NCBI RefSeq assembly: GCF_030296015.1
Contig: NZ_AP027368.1
Location: 1,116,001-1,180,000, forward strand
Direction of reading: 5' to 3'
DNA: 64,000 nt
Source of the DNA: Ferrimonas sp. YFM
GTDB lineage: Bacteria > Pseudomonadota > Gammaproteobacteria > Enterobacterales > Shewanellaceae
Both the position numbers and the translations under genes were made by a program. Each line of letters starts with the position of its first letter. Positions within the stretch are counted from its first letter, which is position 1. Under the pieces are notes generated by a model. The model was not told the DNA's origin and did not search any database. It was given only the letters and a program-made list of their open reading frames with translations. Shown piece after piece: positions 8,865 through 16,858 of the stretch.

Positions 8865-9653
8865 TTACACCGGTTGCTCGATGGTGAGCATCTGCTCCTC
8901 CAGCAGCCGCCGGGTGTATTTGTGCTGGGGGTTGGCAAACACCTCTGTGGTGCGCCCCTCCTCTACGACCACGCCCCGTTTGAGCACAATCACCCTGTCG
9001 CTCATGTGGCGCACCAGCCCCAGGTCGTGGGACATCAGGATGTAGCTCAGCCCCAGCTTCTGCTGCAGCTCCAGCAGCAGGTTGACGCACTGGGCCCTCA
9101 GGGAGGAGTCCAGTCCCGACAGCGCCTCATCGGAGATGATCACCTTGGGTTCCAGCATCAGGGCCCGGGCGATGGCCACCCGTTGCCTCTGGCCGTGGGA
9201 GATCATATGGGGATAGAAGTCCCCATGTTCCCGCAGCAGTCCCACCTTCCTCAGGATGCGGTTGACCGTTTGTTGACGCTCCTCCTTGTCCTGGCTGGTA
9301 TTGAACTTCAGCGGCTCCTCCAGCAGCTGCCCGATGCGCTGGCGCGGATTCAGGGAAGTGGTGGGGTCCTGGAAGATCATCCGAATCAGACTGCAGCGGC
9401 GCTTGTGATCCATCATCTCCAGATGCTCACCATCGAGCAGGATCTCGCCACTGCTGCGCTGCTCTGCGCCGGCGAGGATCTTGGCCAGGGTGGTTCGGCC
9501 CGAGCCCGCTTCCCCAACGAAGGCCAGGGTCTCCTTGGGGTAGAGCTCGAAGGAGATCGGCTCCAGGGCGGTGTCATACACCTTGCGAAAGCGCCGGTAG
9601 CCCGCCGGAAACTTCTTGGACAGGTCTTTGACCTGCAGCAGCGGCTCGGTCAT
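8865..9653 (-). CDS. sapF: Sap-type ABC transporter ATP-binding protein SapF
   Basis: Second ATPase of the SapABCDF importer, which takes up peptides (including antimicrobial peptides) or, as reported in E. coli, putrescine export and potassium uptake support. The ATG at 9653 overlaps the sapD stop by four bases (ATGA), giving 262 residues (E. coli 268). The Walker A position reads GEAGSGRTT: the usual catalytic Lys is Arg here. The signature segment is present but reads MISHGQRQR instead of canonical LSGGQ, and the Walker B (VIISDEAL) is present with Glu replaced in DEAL context as in other OppF-like proteins. Last gene of the operon. Confidence 0.88.
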   Translation of the reverse strand: MTEPLLQVKDLSKKFPAGYRRFRKVYDTALEPISFELYPKETLAFVGEAGSGRTTLAKILAGAEQRSSGEILLDGEHLEMMDHKRRCSLIRMIFQDPTTSLNPRQRIGQLLEEPLKFNTSQDKEERQQTVNRILRKVGLLREHGDFYPHMISHGQRQRVAIARALMLEPKVIISDEALSGLDSSLRAQCVNLLLELQQKLGLSYILMSHDLGLVRHMSDRVIVLKRGVVVEEGRTTEVFANPQHKYTRRLLEEQMLTIEQPV

Positions 9654-10645
9654 TTTCTCTCCTCCTCCGCCTGCAGCGGAAAGTGGCAGCGGTAGGCATG
9701 GCCGTTCTTGGTGGCGATCCGAGGCGGATTTACGCACTCGCGTCGGGCGTGGGGACAGCGGGGCCCCAGGCGGCAGCCGATGGGCAGGTGCTGCAGCGGC
9801 GGAATCATCCCCTCCAGGGTATTGAGCTGACGCTTGGGCAGCACCGACATGTTGGCGCTGGGGGCACTGGCGATCAGGGCCTGGGTGTAGGGGTGACGGG
9901 GCTCCTTGATCAGGGCCTTCACCGAGCCGGACTCCATCATCTGGCCACAGTAGAGCACACTCAGGTTGTGGCTCCAGCGCGCCACCGAGTTGAGATCATG
10001 GCTGATCAGCAAGATGGCCACGTTCTTGGTCTGGTTCAGCTTGGACAGCAGACGGTAGATCTGGGCGGCAGTGGCGGTTTCCAGTCCGGTGGTGGGTTCA
10101 TCGGCGATCAGCAGTTTGGGACGGTGGGACACCGCCATGGCGATCATCACCTTCTGTGCCAGGCCCTCGGACAGCTCCCAGGGGAAGGCGCGCATCACCC
10201 GGGAGTGGTCCTTCACCCCGACCCGGTGCAGCAGGTCGATGGCCATCTCCTTGCGCGCCTTGGGGCGCTTCCACCAGGGCAGATCATCGAAATCCGGCAT
10301 CGCCTCGATCAGCTGGCCGCCGATGCGGCTGCCAGGATCCAGGCAGGAGCCCGGTTCCTGGAAGATCATGGCAATCTCCCGCCCCATCAGCTTGCGTCTC
10401 TTGTTGATGGACATGGTCAGCAGATCTTCACCGCGCCAGCTCAGGCGGTCGGCGACAATGCGGGTGCGCTTGTCGGTGATGCCCATGATCGCCTGGGCCA
10501 GCAGGCTCTTGCCTGAGCCGGACTCGCCCACCAGGCCATGGATCTCGCCCTCCTGCAGGGTCAGGCTGAACTTCTCCACCGCCACCAGCCAGCCGTGGGG
10601 GGTGTTGAGCTCAATGGTGAGGTTGCGTATGTCGAGCAGATGCAT
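9650..10645 (-). CDS. sapD: Sap-type ABC transporter ATP-binding protein SapD
   Basis: OppD/DppD-like ATPase of 331 residues (E. coli SapD 330). Walker A GESGSGKSLLAQ is near residue 40, the Q-loop is in IFQEPGS, the signature region is WELSEGLAQK, and Walker B LLIADEPTTGLE is complete. The C-terminal oligopeptide-transporter extension carries the Cys pattern C-x6-C-x6-C (CRLGPRCPHARREC). Its ATG shares a base with the sapC stop (TGATG), so translation is coupled. Unlike SapF its ATPase site looks intact. Confidence 0.94.
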   Translation of the reverse strand: MHLLDIRNLTIELNTPHGWLVAVEKFSLTLQEGEIHGLVGESGSGKSLLAQAIMGITDKRTRIVADRLSWRGEDLLTMSINKRRKLMGREIAMIFQEPGSCLDPGSRIGGQLIEAMPDFDDLPWWKRPKARKEMAIDLLHRVGVKDHSRVMRAFPWELSEGLAQKVMIAMAVSHRPKLLIADEPTTGLETATAAQIYRLLSKLNQTKNVAILLISHDLNSVARWSHNLSVLYCGQMMESGSVKALIKEPRHPYTQALIASAPSANMSVLPKRQLNTLEGMIPPLQHLPIGCRLGPRCPHARRECVNPPRIATKNGHAYRCHFPLQAEEERK

Positions 10646-11535
10646 CAGCCGCGGCCCTCCAGCAGGGCTTGGCGCAGCCCTTCACCCACCACATTGGTGG
10701 CCAGTACGCTGAACAAAATCGCCATGCCCGGCATGGTGACCGTCCAGGGGGCGGTCAGCAGGTTGTCCAGTCCCTGTTCGACCATGGCGCCCCACTCCGG
10801 CGAGGGCGACTGCGCCCCCAGGCCAATGAAGCCCAGGGCGGCGATATCCAGGATGGCCACGGAGAACGCCAGGGTGGTCTGAACAATCACCGGGTTCCAT
10901 ACATTGGGCAGGATGGAGTCGTAAAACACCTGCCAGGTGCCGGCGCCGTCCAGGCGAGCCGCCACCACGTACTCCTTTTGCACCTCTTCATGGACGGCGT
11001 TGTGCACGGTGCGCACAAAGCGGGGCACCAGGGAGAGGCCCACTGCCCAGATGACGTTGTCCAGTCCGGGGCCCAGAACCGCGGCAAAGAGGATCGCCAG
11101 TACCAGCGAGGGCATGGAGAGCAGGGTGTCCAGCAGGTGGGACAGCACACTGGCCTTCAGTCCCTTGGTCATACCGGACAGGCTGCCAATCAGGAAGCCG
11201 CACACCAGGGAGAGCAGCACGATCACCAGGGCATAGCCGAAGGTGAGGTGGGCCCCCTGCAAGATGCGCGAAAACAGATCCCGCCCCAGGTCGTCCGTCC
11301 CCAGGAAGTGTTCCACCGAACCGGCGTCGGCCCAGGAGGGGGGCACCAGCAGGGCCGAGGGGTCCTGGTAGGAAGCGGAGTAGGGAGCGACGAAGGGCCC
11401 CAGCAGGCTCATGGAGAGGATCAGCATCAGCACCCACAGACCGATCAGCGACAGGGGGTTTCGGGTGAAACTCTCCCAGATGGTCTGCCACAGGGAGGGG
11501 ATCTTCTCCTCGTAGTAGATATTAACGTTGCCCAT
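10645..11535 (-). CDS. sapC: Sap-type ABC transporter permease SapC
   Basis: Inner-membrane permease of the OppC/DppC type. The ATG at 11535 (MGNVNIYYEEKIPS) gives 296 residues, the same as E. coli SapC; it overlaps the end of sapB by 14 bases. An earlier in-frame start at 11583 lies well inside sapB and is less likely. About six membrane helices, the N-terminal OppC helix and the permease EAA-type loop (residues 190-215, ...REYVVAARLDGAG-like) are visible. Works with SapB as the transmembrane pair. Confidence 0.93.
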   Translation of the reverse strand: MGNVNIYYEEKIPSLWQTIWESFTRNPLSLIGLWVLMLILSMSLLGPFVAPYSASYQDPSALLVPPSWADAGSVEHFLGTDDLGRDLFSRILQGAHLTFGYALVIVLLSLVCGFLIGSLSGMTKGLKASVLSHLLDTLLSMPSLVLAILFAAVLGPGLDNVIWAVGLSLVPRFVRTVHNAVHEEVQKEYVVAARLDGAGTWQVFYDSILPNVWNPVIVQTTLAFSVAILDIAALGFIGLGAQSPSPEWGAMVEQGLDNLLTAPWTVTMPGMAILFSVLATNVVGEGLRQALLEGRG

Positions 11536-12553
11536 AGATCTCTTTCCGGCTGATGGGGTTGAGCGTGGTGTGGGCCACGTCAAACATGATGCTCAGGAAT
11601 ACGATGAACAGGGAGATGGTCAATACCCCTCCCTGCAGAGCGGTGTAGTCTCCCTGGCGCAGGGCTGCCACCAGCCAGGCGCCCACACCCGGCCAGGAGA
11701 ACAGCAGCTCCACAATGATGATGGAGCTGGCGATAGGACCCAGCTGCAGCGCCAGCACCCTCAGTACCGAGGCCAGGGCGTTGGGCAGGGCATGATTCAT
11801 GATCAGCTTATATCTGGAGATGCCCCGGGCCTCCAGGGCGCGGATGTAGTTCTTCTCCAGCTCTTCGGCCAGGGCAAAGCGGGTGATGCGGATGATGATG
11901 GTCAGTGGCAACACCATGACCACGGACATCGGCAGCACCAGGTGGGCCCAGGCGTCGGCCATGGCGGCGCCTCGCCAGGGGCTGTCGGAGAGGAAGATGT
12001 CCACCAGCAGCAGGCCGCTGAAGTCGGGAATGTCGTACATCAGGTTGATGCGCCCCGAGGCGGGCAGCCAGTCAAACTGGATGCCGAAGGTGATGATCTG
12101 CAACAGCCCGAGCCAGAATACCGGCAGGGAGAAGCCCACCAGGGTCAGGGTCATCACCACCCGCTGCACCGTGGGGTTGCGGCTCAGAGTGGCCAGCATG
12201 CCGATGGGAATGCCGATCAGCAGGGCCAGCCCCACCGAGAGCATGCCCAGCTCCAGGGTGGCCGGCAGCACCTGCAGCAGCTGGTCGGCAATGGCCTCAC
12301 CTGAGTTCATGGAGACGCCGAAATCACCGCGCAGCCGGGTGCTGACGTAGGCCACGTAACCGACGATGGGACCGTGTTCCAGTTTGTAGGTGTGGTTGAT
12401 CTCCGCCATCTCGGCGATGCTTGGGTCGCGCACTCCGGACAGGTTGGCCACCTGGTCGCCGGGCAGGGCCAGGGTGACCGAGTAAACCACCGCAAACAGC
12501 ATCAGGGTGGTGAGCACAAACAGGTTGATACGTCGAAGCAGGTAGCTCAGCAT
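11522..12553 (-). CDS. sapB: Sap-type ABC transporter permease SapB
   Basis: DppB-type permease of 343 residues (E. coli 321), with an N-terminal membrane helix (MLSYLLRRINLFVLTTL), a periplasmic segment, and five further helices. The conserved cytoplasmic loop with ALEARGISRYKLIMNHALPNA sits near 245-265 and contacts the ATPases. Its ATG shares a base with the sapA stop (TGATG). Translation coupling means the sapA frameshift may also reduce SapB synthesis. Confidence 0.93.
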   Translation of the reverse strand: MLSYLLRRINLFVLTTLMLFAVVYSVTLALPGDQVANLSGVRDPSIAEMAEINHTYKLEHGPIVGYVAYVSTRLRGDFGVSMNSGEAIADQLLQVLPATLELGMLSVGLALLIGIPIGMLATLSRNPTVQRVVMTLTLVGFSLPVFWLGLLQIITFGIQFDWLPASGRINLMYDIPDFSGLLLVDIFLSDSPWRGAAMADAWAHLVLPMSVVMVLPLTIIIRITRFALAEELEKNYIRALEARGISRYKLIMNHALPNALASVLRVLALQLGPIASSIIIVELLFSWPGVGAWLVAALRQGDYTALQGGVLTISLFIVFLSIMFDVAHTTLNPISRKEIYGQR

Positions 12554-14156
12554 CAGTCAGCCCTCTTAACCTGGCCAAAGCGGATGCCGCCTACCGTTGT
12601 CAGTATCGGGCCCTCCAGATGGCGCATTCGGCCCAGAGTCCGGGTGGCGTGAGCCAGGGGCAGCAGAGGCACCTGCTGCACCAGATGCTGCTCCAGTTGA
12701 TGGTACTGGATGCGGCGCATGGTTCTGTCCTCATTGCTTCGGGCCTGCTGCAACAGGGCATCAAATTCGCGACTGCACCAGCGGGCGTGGTTGGTGCCCG
12801 AGACCAGGCCACTGCAGCTCAGTATGGGGGTAAAGAAGTTATCCGGATCCGTGTTGTCGGCGTTCCAGCCCAGCAGCACCGAGTCGTGTTCCGCCTGACG
12901 CAGCATGGTGGTGAACAGGCTCCAGTCGTAGCTCTTGATGATCACCGTGACGCCGATGGCCGCCAGATCCTGCTGAATCAGTTCGGCGGTCTTGATGGCG
13001 TTGGGGTTGTAGCTTCGGCCTATGGGGGGCGCCCAGATCTCCAGGCTCATGCCCGCCAGTCCAGCCTGGGTCAGCAGCGTTCGGGCCAGTTCAGGGTTGT
13101 AGGGCAGCTCTGTGGTGCTCTCCTGGTAGGCCCAGGAGATGGGGGCAGCAGGCCGGCGCCCCGGGCGGCGGTGTTGTGGTATACCGCCTTGAGGATCTTC
13201 TGCCGGTCTACCGCCATGGCCAGGGCCCGGCGTACCGTCAGCTGATCAAAGGGGGGCTTCTGGGTGTTGAACGCCCAGTAGGCCACGTTGAATCCGGGCT
13301 GGGCTTCCAGCTGCAGGTCATCGTACTCCTGAAGCAGGGAGAGTTGGCCCACCTGGGGCAGGGCGGCCACATCGCAGTCACCGCCAATCAGCTTGATCAT
13401 TCGGCCGGTGGCATTGGGCGTGATATCGAAAATCAGCTGCTCCATGGCCGCAGGTCCACGGTAGTAGCCGCTGTGGCGCTTGTAGCGCACATATTGGTTT
13501 TTCTTGAACTCCACCAACTGGAAGGGGCCGGTGCCAATGGGCTGATGGTCAATCAGTTCCATCTCCCCGTCCCGGTAGAGGTGCTGACCATACTCCGCCG
13601 ACAGGATGACGGCGAAATCGGTGGCGATGTTGGTGAGGAAGGTGGAATCGGGCTGGCGCAGTTCGAACTCCACCTGGTGGTCACCCAGCCGGTGCACCGC
13701 CAGCAGGTTTTCGGCCAGCTCTATGCTCTGGAAGAAGGGGTACTGACCGCCACCCACGCTGTGATAGGGGTGGTCACTGTCGATCATCCTGTTGAAGCTG
13801 AACAGCACATCATCCGCATCGAAGGGGCGGCTGGGGCTGAAGCGTTCATTGCTTTGAAACCAGACGTCATTGCGGAGAGTGAAGCGGTAACGGCGGCCAT
13901 CTTCGGAGATCTGCCAGCTTTCGGCGAGTTCGGGAATCAGCTCACCGCTGACATCATCGAACCCCAGCAGCCGGTTGTAGATCTGCTTGGAGCTGGCGTC
14001 CAGGGTACTGCTGGAGGTCACCAACTGGGGATTAAACAGCTCCGGGTTGGCCTCGGAGCAGTACACCAGTCCCTGGGTGGGGGCGGAATCGGTGCGGCTG
14101 CAACCCTGGATGAGGGAGAGCAGCAGCAGCGCCGCTAGAACACGAAAGTGAGTCAT
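12553..14156 (-). pseudogene. sapA: Sap substrate-binding lipoprotein SapA, interrupted by a one-base frameshift
   Basis: Periplasmic peptide-binding protein of the SBP family 5. The N-terminal part (14156 to about 13146) has a lipoprotein signal (LLLLSLIQGC) and the family core. After GLLPP the frame is lost and ends at 13071. The remainder (ISWAYQ... to 12553) continues in another frame. The break coincides with a run of five G at 13141-13145 (plus strand): adding one base restores one protein of 534 residues (E. coli SapA 547). It is either a real inactivating deletion in a homopolymer or a sequencing error. The rest of the operon is intact, which favours error or a recent event. Confidence 0.85.
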
Positions 14157-14225
14157 TGGGTTAACTGACGTTTCTGGGATCCGGCTAGTGTATCAAAGCT
14201 GCCGCCAGGGATCATCAGCCTGATT

Positions 14226-15293
14226 TCATAACAGATCGTACTTCTTCAAAATGCCGCGCAGCTGATGGTAACTCAGCCCCAGCATCTCGGCGGTGCGTTT
14301 CTGGTTGAACTGACTCTCCTCCAGGGCCTGTTTGAGCAGATCCACTTCGAATGATTGCACCGTTTCCTTGAAGTCCAGGGGAAGTACCGGCTTGCCATTG
14401 GTGGCGCCGCCTGCCGGAGCCGAGGGAGTGGCGGGCTCTGGGGCCACGGGGGCGGAGGAGACCGGAGGCGGACTCTGTCTGTCCTGAGTCTTGACCCTCT
14501 GTTCCGGGCGCCAGGGAGACTCGAAGGGATCCAGGATGATCTGGTGCACCGGCAGGGCATCGTTGTTGTGGCGATAGACGCTGCGCTCCACCACGTTCTT
14601 CAGTTCCCGAACGTTGCCGGGCCAGTGGAACTCCAACAGGGTCTGCTGGGCCTTGCTGGTGAAGCCGGGAAACATCGACATTTGCAGCTGGCGAGCCATG
14701 TTGATGGCAAAGTACTCCGCCAACAGCAGGATGTCCTCGGTGCGCTCGCGCAAAGGGGGCAGGGTAATCACGTCAAAGGCCAGCCTGTCCAGCAGGTCGG
14801 CACGAAACTCGCCCTGTTCGGCCAGGTCCGGCAAATCCTCGTTGGTGGCGCAGATCAGGCGTACGTCGGTGCGAACGCTGCGGTTGCCGCCCACCCGTTC
14901 AAACTCACCGTATTCGATGACCCGAAGCAGTTTCTCCTGAATCAGCCCGGAGGTGTTGGCCAGTTCGTCCAGGAACAGGCTGCCCTTATGGGCTCGTTCG
15001 AACCGGCCCTCATGACGCTTCCCCGCGCCGGTAAAGGCACCGGATTCATGGCCAAATAGCTCACTTTCAAGTAGATTCTCATTTAGTGCGGCGCAGTTCA
15101 GGGTGATATAGGGCTGTTCCCAGCGGCTGGACAGAAAGTGCAGTCGTTCGGCGATCAACTCCTTACCCGTCCCCCGCTCGCCGATGATGAGCACCGGCTT
15201 ATCCAGAGGCGCGACCTGAGACACGTGGTCCAATATGCTGAGAAAGGCGTTGGATTCGCCTATCAGGTTGTCTTGCTTACGAGAGTTGGCCAT
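14226..15293 (-). CDS. pspF: Phage shock protein operon activator PspF
   Basis: Sigma-54 enhancer-binding protein without a receiver domain, as usual for PspF, which is held in check by PspA. At 355 residues it has Walker A GERGTGKE at 38-45, the sigma-54 contact loop GAFTGA at 85-90, Walker B with LFLDELAN near 108 and an arginine-finger region. A Pro/Ala-rich linker (about 262-300) precedes a Fis-type helix-turn-helix at the C-terminus. It is divergent from pspA over 186 bases that contain the sites it should act on, and flanks sapABCDF as in E. coli. Confidence 0.95.
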   Translation of the reverse strand: MANSRKQDNLIGESNAFLSILDHVSQVAPLDKPVLIIGERGTGKELIAERLHFLSSRWEQPYITLNCAALNENLLESELFGHESGAFTGAGKRHEGRFERAHKGSLFLDELANTSGLIQEKLLRVIEYGEFERVGGNRSVRTDVRLICATNEDLPDLAEQGEFRADLLDRLAFDVITLPPLRERTEDILLLAEYFAINMARQLQMSMFPGFTSKAQQTLLEFHWPGNVRELKNVVERSVYRHNNDALPVHQIILDPFESPWRPEQRVKTQDRQSPPPVSSAPVAPEPATPSAPAGGATNGKPVLPLDFKETVQSFEVDLLKQALEESQFNQKRTAEMLGLSYHQLRGILKKYDLL

Positions 15294-15305
15294 CGGTCCC
15301 TGATG

Positions 15306-15340
15306 TAGTGTGATTGGCTAATTGTTAGTGGATTTCATAA
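15306..15340 (+). promoter_or_regulatory. Candidate PspF upstream activating sites
   Basis: Two copies of a TAGTG-led motif in tandem: TAGTGTGATTGGCTAA at 15306-15321 and TAGTGGATTTCATAA at 15326-15340. The first closely resembles the E. coli PspF site as I remember it. They lie about 100-130 bases before the expected pspA transcription start, the usual enhancer distance. Confidence 0.55.
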
Positions 15341-15415
15341 TAGGGACTGGAAGGCGCAAAATAAAGGGATTTAAAAATTCCCTTTAATAACAAAGGTATA
15401 AAGGTCTGTGAAAAG

Positions 15416-15432
15416 TTGGCACGCTTCCTGTA
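15416..15432 (+). promoter_or_regulatory. Sigma-54 promoter of pspABC
   Basis: TTGGCACGCTTCCTGTA has the -24 element (TTGGCACG) and a -12 element CTGT at correct spacing. It is 48 bases before the pspA ATG. The E. coli pspA promoter likewise has GT rather than GC at -12. Confidence 0.8.
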
Positions 15433-15479
15433 ACACTAAGGGCAAGAGGGCCATTACAGACTTTTAGAGGAAAGAGATT

Positions 15480-16148
15480 ATGGGTATTTTTTCAAGGTTT
15501 GCCGACATCGTAAACTCCAACATCAGCGCCCTGCTGGACAAGGCGGAAGATCCGGAGAAGATGGTTCGCCTGATCATTCAGGAGATGGAAGACACTCTGG
15601 TTGAAGTACGCTCCACCTCCGCCAAGGTACTGGCCGAGAAGAAGGAAGCGATTCGCCGCATCGAGCGTGCCGAGGCCCAGGTAGAGGATTGGGCCTCCAA
15701 GGCGGAGCTGGCCCTGAGCAAGGATCGTGAAGACCTGGCCAAGGCGGCTCTGATGGAGAAGCAGAAAGGCGCCGAGTTGGTGGACACCCTCAAGCGTGAG
15801 CTGGTCTACATCGAAGAGCAGATTGAGCGCCTGAAGCAGGAGATCAACCAGCTGCAGGACAAGCTGAATGATGCCCGCGCCCGTCAGAAGACCATCATCA
15901 TGCGTAAGCAGACTGCCAGCTCCCGCCTGGACGTGAAACGCCAGCTGGATACCGGCAAGATTGACGAAGCCATGATGAAGTTCGACCAGTATGAGCGTCG
16001 CGTGGAAACTCTCGAAGCGGAAGTGGAAGCCCACGAAATGATGCAGCCCAAGTCCCTGGAGGATGAGTTTGCTGCCCTGGCCGCCGAAGAGAAGATCAAT
16101 GATGAACTTGAGCAGATGAAGAAGAAGCTCAAGAAGAAGAAAGACTGA
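15480..16148 (+). CDS. pspA: Phage shock protein A
   Basis: Peripheral inner-membrane protein of the ESCRT-III-like PspA/Vipp1 family. It binds and inhibits PspF and, under envelope stress, oligomerises on the membrane to limit proton leakage. The 222-residue protein (E. coli 222) starts with the amphipathic helix MGIFSRFADIVNSN, followed by long heptad coiled coils to about residue 186 and a Lys-rich tail. AGAGGAAAGAG precedes the ATG. First gene of pspABC, driven by the sigma-54 promoter just upstream. Confidence 0.96.
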   Translation: MGIFSRFADIVNSNISALLDKAEDPEKMVRLIIQEMEDTLVEVRSTSAKVLAEKKEAIRRIERAEAQVEDWASKAELALSKDREDLAKAALMEKQKGAELVDTLKRELVYIEEQIERLKQEINQLQDKLNDARARQKTIIMRKQTASSRLDVKRQLDTGKIDEAMMKFDQYERRVETLEAEVEAHEMMQPKSLEDEFAALAAEEKINDELEQMKKKLKKKKD

Positions 16149-16164
16149 TTAGGGAGGAGTCGGA

Positions 16165-16407
16165 ATGGAAGAGATCATGGGATTCCTCATCGCGCCGCTC
16201 ATCATATTTCTACTGATTGTGGCGCCCATCTGGCTCATCCTGCACTACCGGAGCAAGAAACAACTGGCTCAGGGGTTGAGCGAGGAGGAGTATCAGCAGT
16301 TGAACCAGCTGCTGACCCGGGCGGACAAGATGAGTGAGCGTATTCAGACTCTGGAGGCGCTGCTGGACCAGGAATCACCGGAATGGAGGACCAAGCATGA
16401 AGGATAA
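16165..16407 (+). CDS. pspB: Phage shock protein B
   Basis: Small inner-membrane protein of 80 residues with one helix (about 7-27, IAPLIIFLLIVAPIWLILHY) and a cytoplasmic leucine-zipper-like part. Together with PspC it senses stress and frees PspF from PspA. GGGAGGAG precedes the ATG. Its end overlaps the pspC start by 11 bases. Confidence 0.93.
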   Translation: MEEIMGFLIAPLIIFLLIVAPIWLILHYRSKKQLAQGLSEEEYQQLNQLLTRADKMSERIQTLEALLDQESPEWRTKHEG

Positions 16408-16780
16408 ACCACGTCAGTTGGTTCGACTGCCGGAGCAGGGCAAGGTGGCCGGGGTCTGTGCCGGCCTCGCCGAGCACTTTAACCTGGAGGTGTGGCTGGT
16501 TCGTATCGTGACCCTGTCCGCCATCCTGTTGACCGGTATCTTCAGCCTGCCCCTGCTGCTCTACATCATCGCCTGGGTATTGCTGGATAAGGGAAGCACC
16601 CGTCAGGAGCCCCACCAGCCAGAGCTGAAAACCAAGGTGTGGCAGGCCGGTGATTCGCCCCAGAAGGCGATGACCGAGGTCAGCACCCGCTTCCGAAACC
16701 TGGAGCTGCGTCTTCGCAGACTGGAGAAGCACGTGACCTCAGATGCATTCCATCTGAAGCGCGAAATCAATAACCTATAA
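16397..16780 (+). CDS. pspC: Phage shock protein C
   Basis: Membrane partner of PspB, 127 residues with the ATG at 16397. GGAGGA at 16386-16391 supports this start over an earlier in-frame one at 16334 inside pspB. The PspC domain (residues 10-70) has the typical KVAGVCAGLAEHF motif, a hydrophobic hairpin at about 35-65, and a C-terminal coiled region. Unlike enterics no pspD or pspE follows; ycjXF come next. Confidence 0.93.
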   Translation: MKDKPRQLVRLPEQGKVAGVCAGLAEHFNLEVWLVRIVTLSAILLTGIFSLPLLLYIIAWVLLDKGSTRQEPHQPELKTKVWQAGDSPQKAMTEVSTRFRNLELRLRRLEKHVTSDAFHLKREINNL

Positions 16781-16802
16781 CCTCTCGTCCTCGGTATAAC
16801 TC

Positions 16803-16835
16803 GGCCCGGTGTCACCACCGGGCCCAAGCTTTTTC
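16803..16835 (+). terminator. Hairpin after pspC
   Basis: Perfect 9-bp stem GGCCCGGTG/CACCGGGCC with TCAC loop, then CAAGCTTTTT. The T-run is a few bases away from the stem, so termination may be partial and ycjX may be read from the psp promoter. Confidence 0.6.
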
Positions 16836-16858
16836 TCCTACCACCAAGCAGTGATCCT

